Part shown: in pieces, positions 17,752 through 26,234 of the stretch
How the letters are laid out: each line of letters begins with the position of its first letter
How positions within the stretch are numbered: the first letter of the stretch is position 1
NCBI GenBank assembly: GCA_947457465.1
Contig: CANGWB010000002.1
Location: 124,001-188,000, forward strand
Length of the DNA stretch: 64,000 bases
Source of the DNA: Chitinophagaceae bacterium
GTDB taxonomy: Bacteria > Bacteroidota > Bacteroidia > Chitinophagales > Chitinophagaceae
Direction of reading: 5' to 3'
Translations under genes and position numbers: made by a program
The notes under the pieces: generated by a model
What the model saw: only the letters and a program-made list of their open reading frames with translations
Database searches by the model: none
Told to the model about the DNA's origin: nothing

Positions 17752-18384
17752 ATGTGTGATTACTTGGTTCGATCCCCCCGATGGCTGCAATGGCTCTATC
17801 CCAACAGGATATGGTCCTTGCCGAACACTGAACGCATCGTGTACCTGACCTTCGATGACGGCCCACATCCTGAGATCACTCAGTTTGTACTGGAAGAGTT
17901 AGAGCGATACCAGGCTAGGGCTACTTTCTTCTGCATCGGCCAGAACGTGGATCGATATCCCTTGGTATACCGATCAATCATCGAGGCTGGTCATGGTGTC
18001 GGAAATCATACACAGCATCATTTAAATGGGTGGAAAACGTCCACTGAAAAATATCTGTCTGATGTGGAGGAGGCTCAAAAGCGGATCGAATCCAATTGGT
18101 TTCGTCCGCCGTATGGACGCATGACCGGCAAGCAGGCTATCGCGTTGCAAAATCGATTTCCTGAAATGAAGATCGCTATGTGGGATGTATTGTCGGGGGA
18201 TTTCGACCGTTCAAAAAATGGTGAGTGGTGTGCTCGTCAGCTTCAACAAAATGTGAAATCTGGGTCAGTGGTAGTGATGCACGATTCAGAAAAAGCATGG
18301 GATCGGTTGAGGGTTTGTTTACCTCTCATATTAGAATATTTCAACAAGCAAGGATTTCGGCTGGAAAAACTGCCAGGATCTTAA
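17752..18384 (+). CDS. Polysaccharide deacetylase (NodB/CE4 family)
   Basis: A 210-residue carbohydrate esterase family 4 protein. All NodB motifs are present: TFDDGPHP (catalytic base Asp and metal Asp), NHTQHH (metal histidines), the RPPYGRMT loop, the DVLSGDFD motif and VVMHDSEKAW with the catalytic His. It should remove acetyl groups from an N-acetylated glycan such as peptidoglycan or chitin-like polymer. No signal peptide is seen; a short hydrophobic-aromatic N terminus (WLQWLYP) precedes the domain. The start at 17752 is chosen because the -7 box lies 5 nt upstream; the longer open frame to 17668 runs antisense into gltX. Confidence 0.9.
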   Translation: MCDYLVRSPRWLQWLYPNRIWSLPNTERIVYLTFDDGPHPEITQFVLEELERYQARATFFCIGQNVDRYPLVYRSIIEAGHGVGNHTQHHLNGWKTSTEKYLSDVEEAQKRIESNWFRPPYGRMTGKQAIALQNRFPEMKIAMWDVLSGDFDRSKNGEWCARQLQQNVKSGSVVVMHDSEKAWDRLRVCLPLILEYFNKQGFRLEKLPGS

Positions 18385-18421
18385 AAAAATTGGGCCGGGG
18401 TGGAAACCCTGGCCCGTTTTT
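18383..18421 (+). terminator. Rho-independent terminator after the deacetylase gene
   Basis: A GC-rich 9-bp stem (18392-18400 with 18407-18415, one G-T pair) with a 6-base loop, flanked by an A run and a T run, overlapping the stop codon. The flanks allow action in both directions. Confidence 0.85.
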
Positions 18422-18511
18422 AATCCGTACCCTATGAAAACTCCGACAAATATAGGGGAATACAACTATGCTCAGTGATATTCTAACCCCCACATGTTGA
18501 TAATGCCGGAA

Positions 18512-19408
18512 TCAGGGCAATGTTATCTGGCGGGAAACGCCATTTATCGTGATGGTCGCTAAATTGTCGCAAGTGCCCGTGCCAAAGTCCAACACGGCGA
18601 TCCAGGCATTGGGGGCGGCGGCGCTGACCCGTACCGTACGAATCTTACCTCTAACGATCCAGCGACAGGTGAATTTTTTCATAAGTGGTTCAATGACATT
18701 AGTTTCGAAACGAGACAAGCGACCATTCCGAGAAACTCGTCCTCTCGAACTCCCTTCGATCCGGAATATATCGTCCACAGATATGTTCGTGATCATTCCC
18801 TCCACTTGGGTTATCACTTTATTGCTGTTCCATTCGATGAAATTGCCGCTTGGGCGGGTGAGTTTTCCGTCGGTTACGGCCACGGTGTACTGAAAAGCGG
18901 GCGGATTTCCGATCTGGCCACTTCCGGTATTGGTGATCTTGTGGGTGCCTTCTACTTTGGTGCTGTCAACATAATAGCCATCGAAATTGGTTGTGGCGAT
19001 CGCACCGGGCACAATCAATCGATTGGTGTAGGTGGTAGAGATCTTACCGCGACGAGTCCGTCCATCACGGCCAACACAGCCGGTAGCGCCGAAGTCCATG
19101 GTGATACGAACTGGGAAAGCGGTTCCGGCTCCCAAACGGGTAACTGTAACAACCGGACAATTGGTGGGTCGGCCAAATATGCCGGTGCCCCCCAGGCCAA
19201 CTTCATCATTTACGCCCATCACATCATCAAAAACATCATTGAAAAGTGCATCAGCCTCGCCATCAGATTCGCTGCTGATCTGTGAATCTTGCTCTTCCAG
19301 GAGGTTCTGCGCTGAATCATCCTGTTTTTTCTGGCAACCGGGAAGGGCAAAAAGACTTAGTGCCAAAACGGGCAGCCAAAGATTTTTAAGGGATAGGATA
19401 TGTTTCAT
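18512..19408 (-). CDS. Uncharacterised lipoprotein
   Basis: A 298-residue lipoprotein: the signal peptide ends in the lipobox LPGC with the lipidated Cys at about residue 25, followed by an acidic, Q/S/D-rich linker. The rest is beta-rich. Two parts resemble each other, each with an arginine-rich strand (RGKI) and a D-F-G-x-x-x-C pattern (MDFGATGC near residue 107 and LDFGTGTC near 278), suggesting an internal duplication. No enzyme motif is recognised. It is probably anchored in the outer membrane. It lies alone between the deacetylase terminator and tatD. Confidence 0.75.
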   Translation of the reverse strand: MKHILSLKNLWLPVLALSLFALPGCQKKQDDSAQNLLEEQDSQISSESDGEADALFNDVFDDVMGVNDEVGLGGTGIFGRPTNCPVVTVTRLGAGTAFPVRITMDFGATGCVGRDGRTRRGKISTTYTNRLIVPGAIATTNFDGYYVDSTKVEGTHKITNTGSGQIGNPPAFQYTVAVTDGKLTRPSGNFIEWNSNKVITQVEGMITNISVDDIFRIEGSSRGRVSRNGRLSRFETNVIEPLMKKFTCRWIVRGKIRTVRVSAAAPNAWIAVLDFGTGTCDNLATITINGVSRQITLP

Positions 19409-19495
19409 TGTAAATGGTTATGTGCTCTATGAGAGTAAATCTAGTCTGAAAGGTTTAACCGAAAGCAGGATAAATTCCTGAGTTTTGTCAACAAG

Positions 19496-20266
19496 ATGAC
19501 CCTGATCGACAGCCATACCCATATTTATCTGCCCGAATTTGATTCCGACCGAGCCGCTATGATTGAACGGGCTCTCGCAAATGGGGTAGAAAAACTCCTA
19601 CTGCCGGCCATCGATTCCTCCACCCATCAAAAACAATTGGAAGCAGAGGCTGCGTTTCCGGGCCAATGCCTGTCCATGATGGGGCTGCATCCTTGCTCGG
19701 CAAAAGAGAATGTCGAAGAGGAACTGGCTATCGTACGGGGCTATCTGGAGTCGCGCTCGTTCGTGGCGATCGGGGAGATCGGGCTGGATCTTTACTGGGA
19801 TAAAGACCACCTCGATCAGCAGTACCTGGCCTTTGAACGTCAGATTGAATGGGCATTCGAGTTCGACCTACCGATCGTGATCCATTCGAGAGAATCCATG
19901 GATCGATGCATCGAAGTGGTTAAAAAATATCAAAACGGGAAACTCCGAGGCGTTTTTCATTGCTTTACCGGTTCCGTTGAATCGGCCAAGCGGATCATCG
20001 ATCTGGGTTTTTATCTGGGGATCGGTGGGGTAGCTACCTATAAAAACGCGGGATTGCCGGCTGTATTGGAGCAGCTCTCCCTTGAGCATCTGTTATTGGA
20101 GACCGATGCACCCTATCTTACTCCTGTACCACACCGGGGCAAACGAAATGAACCGGCCTATCTCAAGCTCGTAGCGGAAAAGATTGCTGAATCAAAATTC
20201 TGCTCGGTTCAAGAAGTGACGGAACAGACCACGAAAAATGCTCGTCAGCTGTTTCGATTGCCTTAA
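19496..20266 (+). CDS. tatD: TatD family metal-dependent deoxyribonuclease
   Basis: A 256-residue TIM-barrel hydrolase. Metal-binding and catalytic residues are visible: H7 and H9 in DSHTHIY, the glutamate in AIGEIGLDLYWD (about residue 89), the histidines in VIHSRES and VFHCFTGS, and the aspartate in LLETDAPYLTP. Length is normal. TatD-type enzymes act as 3'-5' DNA exonucleases and have been linked to DNA repair and D-tyrosyl-tRNA-related roles; the exact member (YcfH, YjjV or TatD) cannot be assigned. It is a single gene. Confidence 0.92.
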   Translation: MTLIDSHTHIYLPEFDSDRAAMIERALANGVEKLLLPAIDSSTHQKQLEAEAAFPGQCLSMMGLHPCSAKENVEEELAIVRGYLESRSFVAIGEIGLDLYWDKDHLDQQYLAFERQIEWAFEFDLPIVIHSRESMDRCIEVVKKYQNGKLRGVFHCFTGSVESAKRIIDLGFYLGIGGVATYKNAGLPAVLEQLSLEHLLLETDAPYLTPVPHRGKRNEPAYLKLVAEKIAESKFCSVQEVTEQTTKNARQLFRLP

Positions 20267-20314
20267 GCCTGTTACATCTTCTTTGTTTGGGACACTATTT
20301 AATAAATCATCGCC

Positions 20315-21232
20315 ATGCGAGTGCTGTTGCTTTCCGCTGTTCTGCTCTATTCTATTTCCCTGATCGGACAAAACAATGCGCCTCCCGGTGCAACTCATGA
20401 TGCGGCCGGACATACCTCGTATTATGCTGGCACCATGCCCTTGGTGATCAGTGTTCCGCATGGGGGCACCTGGAATCTGACAGAGATCAAAGACCGCGAT
20501 TGTGAGGGGGCCGTGACCGTAACAGACCGCGAGACAAAAGAATTAGCCTTTGAGATTTCTGACGCGTTGGCTAAGTACCATGGAATGCGACCCTATTTGA
20601 TCGTGTGTAACATTACTCGAAAGGATGTGGATCAAAACCGGGAGATCAATGAGGCAACCTGTGGTAATCCGGAAATGGCAAAACCCTGGGAGACGTTTCA
20701 TGCCTACATCGACTCAGCCCTCGCAGAGGCGGTCGCTAAATTCGGCAGCTGCCTGTATATCGATCTGCACGGACATGGACACCCGGAACAGCGACTGGAA
20801 GTCGGTTACCTGATCACCGATAAAAAGCTTACGAGTTTTTATGATCAGTCTGAGTTGTTGTCTGACCATACAACCTCCCTTGGCAATCTCCTCTCTCGTA
20901 AAGAAGTCAGCTCACTGCGTGAGTGGTTATTCGGAGAGCGAGCATTCGGTACGCTGATGGCAGCTAAGGGCTATCCCTCGGTACCGAGTCAGCAAGATCC
21001 ACATCCCAAAGAGGGAGAAAAATATTTCAATGGCGGATACAACACGAAGCGCTATACCGGGGCGGCTTATCCAAATGTGTTCGGTTGGCAGATCGAGAGT
21101 AATTACAGAGGGGTCAGAGATCCAAAAGGCAGGCCGGCATTTGCCATGGCATTCAGTGATGTGATCACCGGTTTTCTTCGTCAATTCTCTTTTGTGAAAA
21201 TGCCTGCGTCGATGGGAGAGCAGGTACGCTGA
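20315..21232 (+). CDS. Exported N-formylglutamate amidohydrolase-like protein
   Basis: A 305-residue protein with a signal peptide (MRVLLLSAVLLYSISLIGQ). The rest resembles the N-formylglutamate amidohydrolase (FGase) family: VISVPHGG near residue 50, the DRETKELAFEI segment, the acidic VDQNREINEA and the metal-like motif YIDLHGHGH near residue 150. FGases normally release formate from N-formyl-Glu in histidine breakdown in the cytosol; this copy is exported, so its substrate may be another N-acyl amino acid or peptide. Its 3' end overlaps the convergent sigma factor gene by 68 bp. Confidence 0.75.
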   Translation: MRVLLLSAVLLYSISLIGQNNAPPGATHDAAGHTSYYAGTMPLVISVPHGGTWNLTEIKDRDCEGAVTVTDRETKELAFEISDALAKYHGMRPYLIVCNITRKDVDQNREINEATCGNPEMAKPWETFHAYIDSALAEAVAKFGSCLYIDLHGHGHPEQRLEVGYLITDKKLTSFYDQSELLSDHTTSLGNLLSRKEVSSLREWLFGERAFGTLMAAKGYPSVPSQQDPHPKEGEKYFNGGYNTKRYTGAAYPNVFGWQIESNYRGVRDPKGRPAFAMAFSDVITGFLRQFSFVKMPASMGEQVR

Positions 21233-21773
21233 TACTCCGTTGTTCCAGTATGCCGCGTAACCGCTTGATGCCTTGATGTAAATGATTGCGTGCGATCTGA
21301 TAATCCAGCGATAAGATCGAACAGATCTCCCGGTAGGATAGTGAAAGATAAAAACGCAGGTATACGACTTCACGCTGGCGGGGTGATAGTTGTTGTATGG
21401 CTTCTGCCAGCTGCTTGTTCCAGGCTGCATCTTCTTCTTGTCGGATGCGCAAATCTTCGGCACTCATCACAAAAGGGGTATCATGCTCTTCAATGGTTCT
21501 TATATCCGCACCGCTTCGTGTCAGCCGAATGAGTTTGTAGCGAATGGATTGGAGTAAGTAGCCTTTGATGGACATCACCGGTTTGGGTTCCCGCTGCTGC
21601 CAGATTTCCAGAAACAGATCCTGGACCAGGTCATTGATCGCCTCGCGGTCGGGGTGGATCTTATGCGCATAGCGGAACAACTGAGCATAATGCCGTTCGA
21701 ACAGTTTGGCCAGGGCTTCTTTATTCCCTTGCCGGAAACTGTCCCAGAGGATATCATCCTTAAGGGTAAGCAA
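21165..21773 (-). CDS. ECF-type RNA polymerase sigma factor (FecI-like)
   Basis: A 202-residue sigma-70 family protein of the extracytoplasmic function class. Region 2 spans about residues 22-88 (FRYAHKI...LVQDLFLEIWQQRE), and region 4 about 125-175 with LSPRQREVVYLRFYLSLSYREI and a helix-turn-helix. The start codon is TTG at 21773; an in-frame stop lies two codons upstream and no in-frame ATG fits. It is divergent from a FecR-type gene and a SusC with an STN domain, the usual arrangement for a sigma factor switched on by outer-membrane substrate binding. A tail of about 25 residues after region 4 is dispensable-looking. Confidence 0.92.
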   Translation of the reverse strand: MLTLKDDILWDSFRQGNKEALAKLFERHYAQLFRYAHKIHPDREAINDLVQDLFLEIWQQREPKPVMSIKGYLLQSIRYKLIRLTRSGADIRTIEEHDTPFVMSAEDLRIRQEEDAAWNKQLAEAIQQLSPRQREVVYLRFYLSLSYREICSILSLDYQIARNHLHQGIKRLRGILEQRSISVPALPSTQAFSQKRIDEENR

Positions 21774-21851
21774 TCGTTAGTCTTGTCATTAAAAATAGTC
21801 GTTCCGCCCTGTTACAAACAGAACTTTTTTTGCACCTATGTAATACTACGT

Positions 21852-22850
21852 ATGTCAATGCCTCAACCAGACCGATTCGTAAACGCCGAGCAGATCCTGT
21901 TGGATGAGCGTTTTTTGGCTTGGGCCGAGGGGCTGGAGGATGCTTCAGCGACTGATTGGATCGAGTCCCTGCGCCTATCCTCCCCCGAACAGGAAGAAGA
22001 GCTACTCGAGGCGCTTCTGACTTTTCAGGCTATTCGCCGGGATGAATCACCTGTTGTTGGCGCCCCCGAACAACTCGAGCGGCTGCTGTATCGGTTGGAG
22101 CGAGAATCCATTCCGGCGTTTCAACCCTCAAAAACTTCGAAAAGGTCCCTTATTCCACTGTTGAGTATTACGCTGCTGGCCGCTGTGTTGGCTATTGCTC
22201 TTTATTTGAATGACCGCAATGCCAATAATACCATTACCGGGGATGGTAAGGTGACCAAACTATCGGATGGCACGAAGGTGGCATTAAGTTCAACCAGCAC
22301 CATCACCTATGCCGATGGCTTTGAAAAGAAAAAGGTCCGTGAGGTATGGGTGAAAGGGGAAGCCCAGTTCGATGTTGCCCATCAAAAAAACGATCAGCCC
22401 TTCATTGTTCATACACGTCACTTTGATATCGAAGTCACAGGAACGCGCTTCATCGTGAACAATCAGTCAACTGATGCCAGCGTGTTACTGCAGGAAGGAT
22501 CCGTGAACCTGATTTTTCCGAATGGAGAGCGGGCGCAAATGAAGCCTGGTGATTTTTTCTCCCTGAATGCGAAAAAGGCTTCTGTTGATGCAGCGACAAC
22601 AACGATCACGCCCGCTATATTGGAGCGTCACATTGTATTTGACAATACGCCGTTTTCGCAGGTAGCCAAAGAGATTGAGCGTCGTTATGAAGTACCTGTC
22701 CGGATCCTCGATCCGGTACTGAGCGAAAAACTCATCACGGGTATTCTGCCAAACAATGATCTCAATGCTTTATTAAAAGCGCTGGAGTCGGCAATGGACT
22801 GCCAAATCACACGAGAAAATCAGATGATCTATATAAAATCTTCTTTCTAA
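21852..22850 (+). CDS. FecR-type anti-sigma factor
   Basis: A 332-residue single-pass inner-membrane protein. The N-terminal cytoplasmic part (about 1-95) would hold the ECF sigma factor; a transmembrane helix is at about 98-115 (LIPLLSITLLAAVLAIALYL). The periplasmic FecR domain follows (DGTKVALSSTSTITYADGF...VKGEAQFDV) and ends with a DUF4974-type C-terminal domain (IVFDNTPFSQVAKEIERRYEVPVRI), which contacts the STN domain of the partner SusC. The start at 21852 was preferred to an upstream frame that runs antisense through the sigma gene. SusC begins 9 nt after its stop. Confidence 0.93.
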   Translation: MSMPQPDRFVNAEQILLDERFLAWAEGLEDASATDWIESLRLSSPEQEEELLEALLTFQAIRRDESPVVGAPEQLERLLYRLERESIPAFQPSKTSKRSLIPLLSITLLAAVLAIALYLNDRNANNTITGDGKVTKLSDGTKVALSSTSTITYADGFEKKKVREVWVKGEAQFDVAHQKNDQPFIVHTRHFDIEVTGTRFIVNNQSTDASVLLQEGSVNLIFPNGERAQMKPGDFFSLNAKKASVDAATTTITPAILERHIVFDNTPFSQVAKEIERRYEVPVRILDPVLSEKLITGILPNNDLNALLKALESAMDCQITRENQMIYIKSSF

Positions 22851-22859
22851 ACCTTGCAT

Positions 22860-25800
22860 ATGCCAAACCTTTTCAAACACTGGATCCTCCGTTCGCTGAC
22901 TGTTGCGATGTTATTTTCTCATCTCGTAACAAACGCTCAGGGTAGCTTTGCCGGCACGACCCGCAGCAACGAAGCCGAACGCCAAACGGATCGGTTATCA
23001 TCAGATTCTAATGCCCCAACAACGGCACTTTCCTCCGTGCTTAAAAAGCTGAATCAGGAAAAGGGTATCTATTTCCTGTATACCGATCCCTCGATCGGTT
23101 CAACCCAGGTGTCCGATCCCGATTATCGTAAACAAGCCGAGACGATACTGGAAGAGATCACTCGTCAAGCCGGACTGGAATACAAGAAGGTAGCGGAGAA
23201 CACCTATGTAATCCGGACAACCGGCCGCCCTCGTACGAACAGTGAAGAGAAATTATACAAGTTCGATCAGGTTGTAGCAGAAGACATCATTGTGAAAGGA
23301 AAGGTCTTCAATGCAAAAGACAATACACCACTGGAAAATGTATCCGTCAAAATAATCGGTGCCAAGAAAGGAACCACCACCAAAGCTGACGGCAGCTTTT
23401 CCATCACGGTTCAGAAAGGACAGTCCATCGAATTCTCCAGTGTTAATATGATCTCCCGCACGGTTAAGATCAATGACGCGAAAGAGTTACAGATCTTCTT
23501 GCAGGAATCTGAAAACAACCTTTCTGAAGTAATGGTCGTTGCGTACTCCAATCAAAAACGCAGCACCTTCACCGGAGCGGCCACTACTGTGAAAGCCTCT
23601 GTACTGGAGAGTGCCCCCAATACATCCGTTCAAGAAAGTATTCAGGGAAATGTGGCAGGGGTACAATCCACCAACGGTAGCGGACAGCCCGGTCAGGCTC
23701 CGGATATCCGAGTACGTGGTATCGGCTCCATCTCTGCTTCTTCCACACCGCTTTATGTGATCGATGGGATACCGGTTGTCAGCGGAGACATCTCCGGTGG
23801 AAACACCAACACCATCGCGGGCCTGAACCCGAATGACATCGCCAGCATGACCATCCTAAAAGACGCATCAGCTACTTCACTCTATGGATCCCGTGCAGCC
23901 AACGGTGTAGTACTGATTACGACCAAAACCGGTAAGGCTGGTAAAGTGAAAGTGAACTTCACCTATCAACGCGGTTATAATAATTACACCATACGCGACG
24001 AACAAAAAACGCTCACTACCGCTCAGTACATTCAATATTATCGTGAGGGTTGGGTGAATGCGGGCAATCCGGTCTCTTCGTATGATTCTTTACTGACGGC
24101 CAATCGCATCGACACCAACGTTAACACGGATTGGTTCGAGCAAGTTCTCCGTCAGGGAAAGTACTCGCAATACAACCTGAATATCAGTGGAGGAAGTGAT
24201 CGTTCTACTTACTTCATGTCGGGTAGTTACTATGCATCTGAGGCCCCAACCAAGGGAGTGGATTACAACCGCGGAACCTTCCGTACCAGCATCACGTCTG
24301 AACTTTCGAAGAAGTGGTCGGTGAAAGGAAGCCTGGCGGGAAGTTATCAGCGATCCACCAACTTCCTGGGTGGTTCCTTTTTTGGAAACCCTATTCGCGC
24401 CATGTATCGTTTGGCCCCTTGGTTGCCTGTCTATAAAAGTGATGGAGTCACCTATGAATTGGGTTATAACAACGGGTATAATCCTGTTGCTGTTATTGAA
24501 ACTACCAAGCGTCTCGCACAGACCTATAATCTGGCAGCGAACGCATCCACTACTTTCAAAATCTTTGATGGTCTTCAGTATGAAGGAAGTCTGGCACTGG
24601 ACTTTAACCATGCCTTCCGTAGTACCTATTACGATCCGCGTGTCGGTAACACCTACGTAGCGGTGGGCGGTTCAGTCACCAACTACACACAAGACATCAC
24701 GAACTGGGTCGCTACCAACATCCTGCGCTATAAGAAGAACTTCCGTGATAAGCATTCAGTTGAAGCTTTCGCCGGTTATGAAGCGCAAAGCAGAGGTGAT
24801 CTCGAAACAAGTGTCACCGTCAATGGAATCGCGCCAGGTACCAGTACGCCTGCAGGTGGTTCTTTGATCGAGTCCGCTACCGGAACAAACACCGGGTTCA
24901 AGTTGCTGAGTAAGTTTCTGAACTCCAGCTATTCTTTCCGGGACAAGTATTTTGTTTCTGGTTCCATTCGTGAAGATGCTTCTTCACGCTTTGCCAAGAA
25001 TTTCCGTTCGGCAACCTTCTGGTCGGCCGGTATCGGATGGAACATCGCCAATGAATCTTTCTTCAAGTGGCGTGCCGTAACGGAATTGAAACTCCGTGCC
25101 AGCTATGGATACACCGGTAATCAGGGCATCGACAATTTTGAGTCGCAAGGTTTGTATAGCACCGGAGGTGATTATAATCAGTCATCCGGACTCACGCTCT
25201 TGCAACTGGCAAACGATAATCTCACCTGGGAAAAGAACCGTCCCTTTAACATCGGATTGGATTTTGTGACATGGAAAGGGCGCCTGACAGGTACCTTCGA
25301 GTGGTACTCACGTGAATCCAGCAATCTGCTTCGTAATCAGCCGGTGCCCAGTACCAATGGCGTTACTTCTGTAACTGTCAATAACGGCGCGATGAAAAAT
25401 ACCGGTATAGAGGCAACTGTGTCCATGGTCTTGATCTCGCCTACAAAAGCACGTGGATTCAAGTGGACCACCGACATGAACATCACGTCATTCCGTAATG
25501 AGATCACGCAGATCGATTCCAACTTCTCCAACAATGCCAACTATCTACGTCGCGTCGGAACCAGTTACTATACTCACTTCCAACGAGGATACGCCGGTGT
25601 GAATCCGTTGAACGGAGAAGCCCTCTGGTACACCTCCGCCGATAAGGAGCAGACTACAAACAATTTCAACTCCGCCGTTCGGATCCGCTATGGCTCGGCA
25701 TTACCTCGCTTCTATGGTGGCATGTCACACACGTTCTCCTATATGAACTTCCGCCTTAGTATGCATTGGTTCATCAACTGGGGCAATTTCATCTATGATG

Positions 25801-26216
25801 ATTATGGATACCTGCAAAAGACGGATGCGAATCTTGGGTTCTCCGATCAGAGCAACGGCCTGAGTCGATACGATTATGCCCGTCGCTGGACGACACCCGG
25901 ACAAATCACCAATGTTCCCAAACCTGTTTTCCTTGGTTCACAATCATCCGCGGCTAGCTATGAGAGTACTCGATTCCTGTATGATGGCAGTTACATCCGC
26001 CTGCGAGACATGCAACTTTCGTACAGCATCCCCAAAAAATGGCTGGCAAAGTATAAGCTAAATACAGCCAGGGCTTATGTACGCGGACAAAATCTCTATA
26101 CCTGGGTGAAGGATAAAGGATACAACACCGATCCCGAAGCGGGTATCGATGGGGTGCTATCCCAAAAGCCACCCGTATTCAATACCATTTTATTTGGAAT
26201 CGATTTCACCCTCTAA
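22860..26216 (+). CDS. SusC/RagA-type TonB-linked outer-membrane transporter with STN domain
   Basis: A 1118-residue outer-membrane receptor. After the signal peptide (cleaved near TNAQG) comes an STN signalling domain (about 50-115; ALSSVLKKLNQEKGIYFLY), then a carboxypeptidase-D-regulatory-like domain (about 140-220), a plug with the SusC signature (PLYVIDGIPVVSGD; LKDASATSLYGSRAANGVVLITTK), and a C-terminal beta barrel. The STN domain lets ligand binding be signalled through FecR to the ECF sigma factor. A TTG codon 6 nt upstream (22854) is a possible alternative start. It works with the SusD lipoprotein that follows. Confidence 0.95.
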   Translation: MPNLFKHWILRSLTVAMLFSHLVTNAQGSFAGTTRSNEAERQTDRLSSDSNAPTTALSSVLKKLNQEKGIYFLYTDPSIGSTQVSDPDYRKQAETILEEITRQAGLEYKKVAENTYVIRTTGRPRTNSEEKLYKFDQVVAEDIIVKGKVFNAKDNTPLENVSVKIIGAKKGTTTKADGSFSITVQKGQSIEFSSVNMISRTVKINDAKELQIFLQESENNLSEVMVVAYSNQKRSTFTGAATTVKASVLESAPNTSVQESIQGNVAGVQSTNGSGQPGQAPDIRVRGIGSISASSTPLYVIDGIPVVSGDISGGNTNTIAGLNPNDIASMTILKDASATSLYGSRAANGVVLITTKTGKAGKVKVNFTYQRGYNNYTIRDEQKTLTTAQYIQYYREGWVNAGNPVSSYDSLLTANRIDTNVNTDWFEQVLRQGKYSQYNLNISGGSDRSTYFMSGSYYASEAPTKGVDYNRGTFRTSITSELSKKWSVKGSLAGSYQRSTNFLGGSFFGNPIRAMYRLAPWLPVYKSDGVTYELGYNNGYNPVAVIETTKRLAQTYNLAANASTTFKIFDGLQYEGSLALDFNHAFRSTYYDPRVGNTYVAVGGSVTNYTQDITNWVATNILRYKKNFRDKHSVEAFAGYEAQSRGDLETSVTVNGIAPGTSTPAGGSLIESATGTNTGFKLLSKFLNSSYSFRDKYFVSGSIREDASSRFAKNFRSATFWSAGIGWNIANESFFKWRAVTELKLRASYGYTGNQGIDNFESQGLYSTGGDYNQSSGLTLLQLANDNLTWEKNRPFNIGLDFVTWKGRLTGTFEWYSRESSNLLRNQPVPSTNGVTSVTVNNGAMKNTGIEATVSMVLISPTKARGFKWTTDMNITSFRNEITQIDSNFSNNANYLRRVGTSYYTHFQRGYAGVNPLNGEALWYTSADKEQTTNNFNSAVRIRYGSALPRFYGGMSHTFSYMNFRLSMHWFINWGNFIYDDYGYLQKTDANLGFSDQSNGLSRYDYARRWTTPGQITNVPKPVFLGSQSSAASYESTRFLYDGSYIRLRDMQLSYSIPKKWLAKYKLNTARAYVRGQNLYTWVKDKGYNTDPEAGIDGVLSQKPPVFNTILFGIDFTL

Positions 26217-26234
26217 TCATCCCGAACAAAACGA

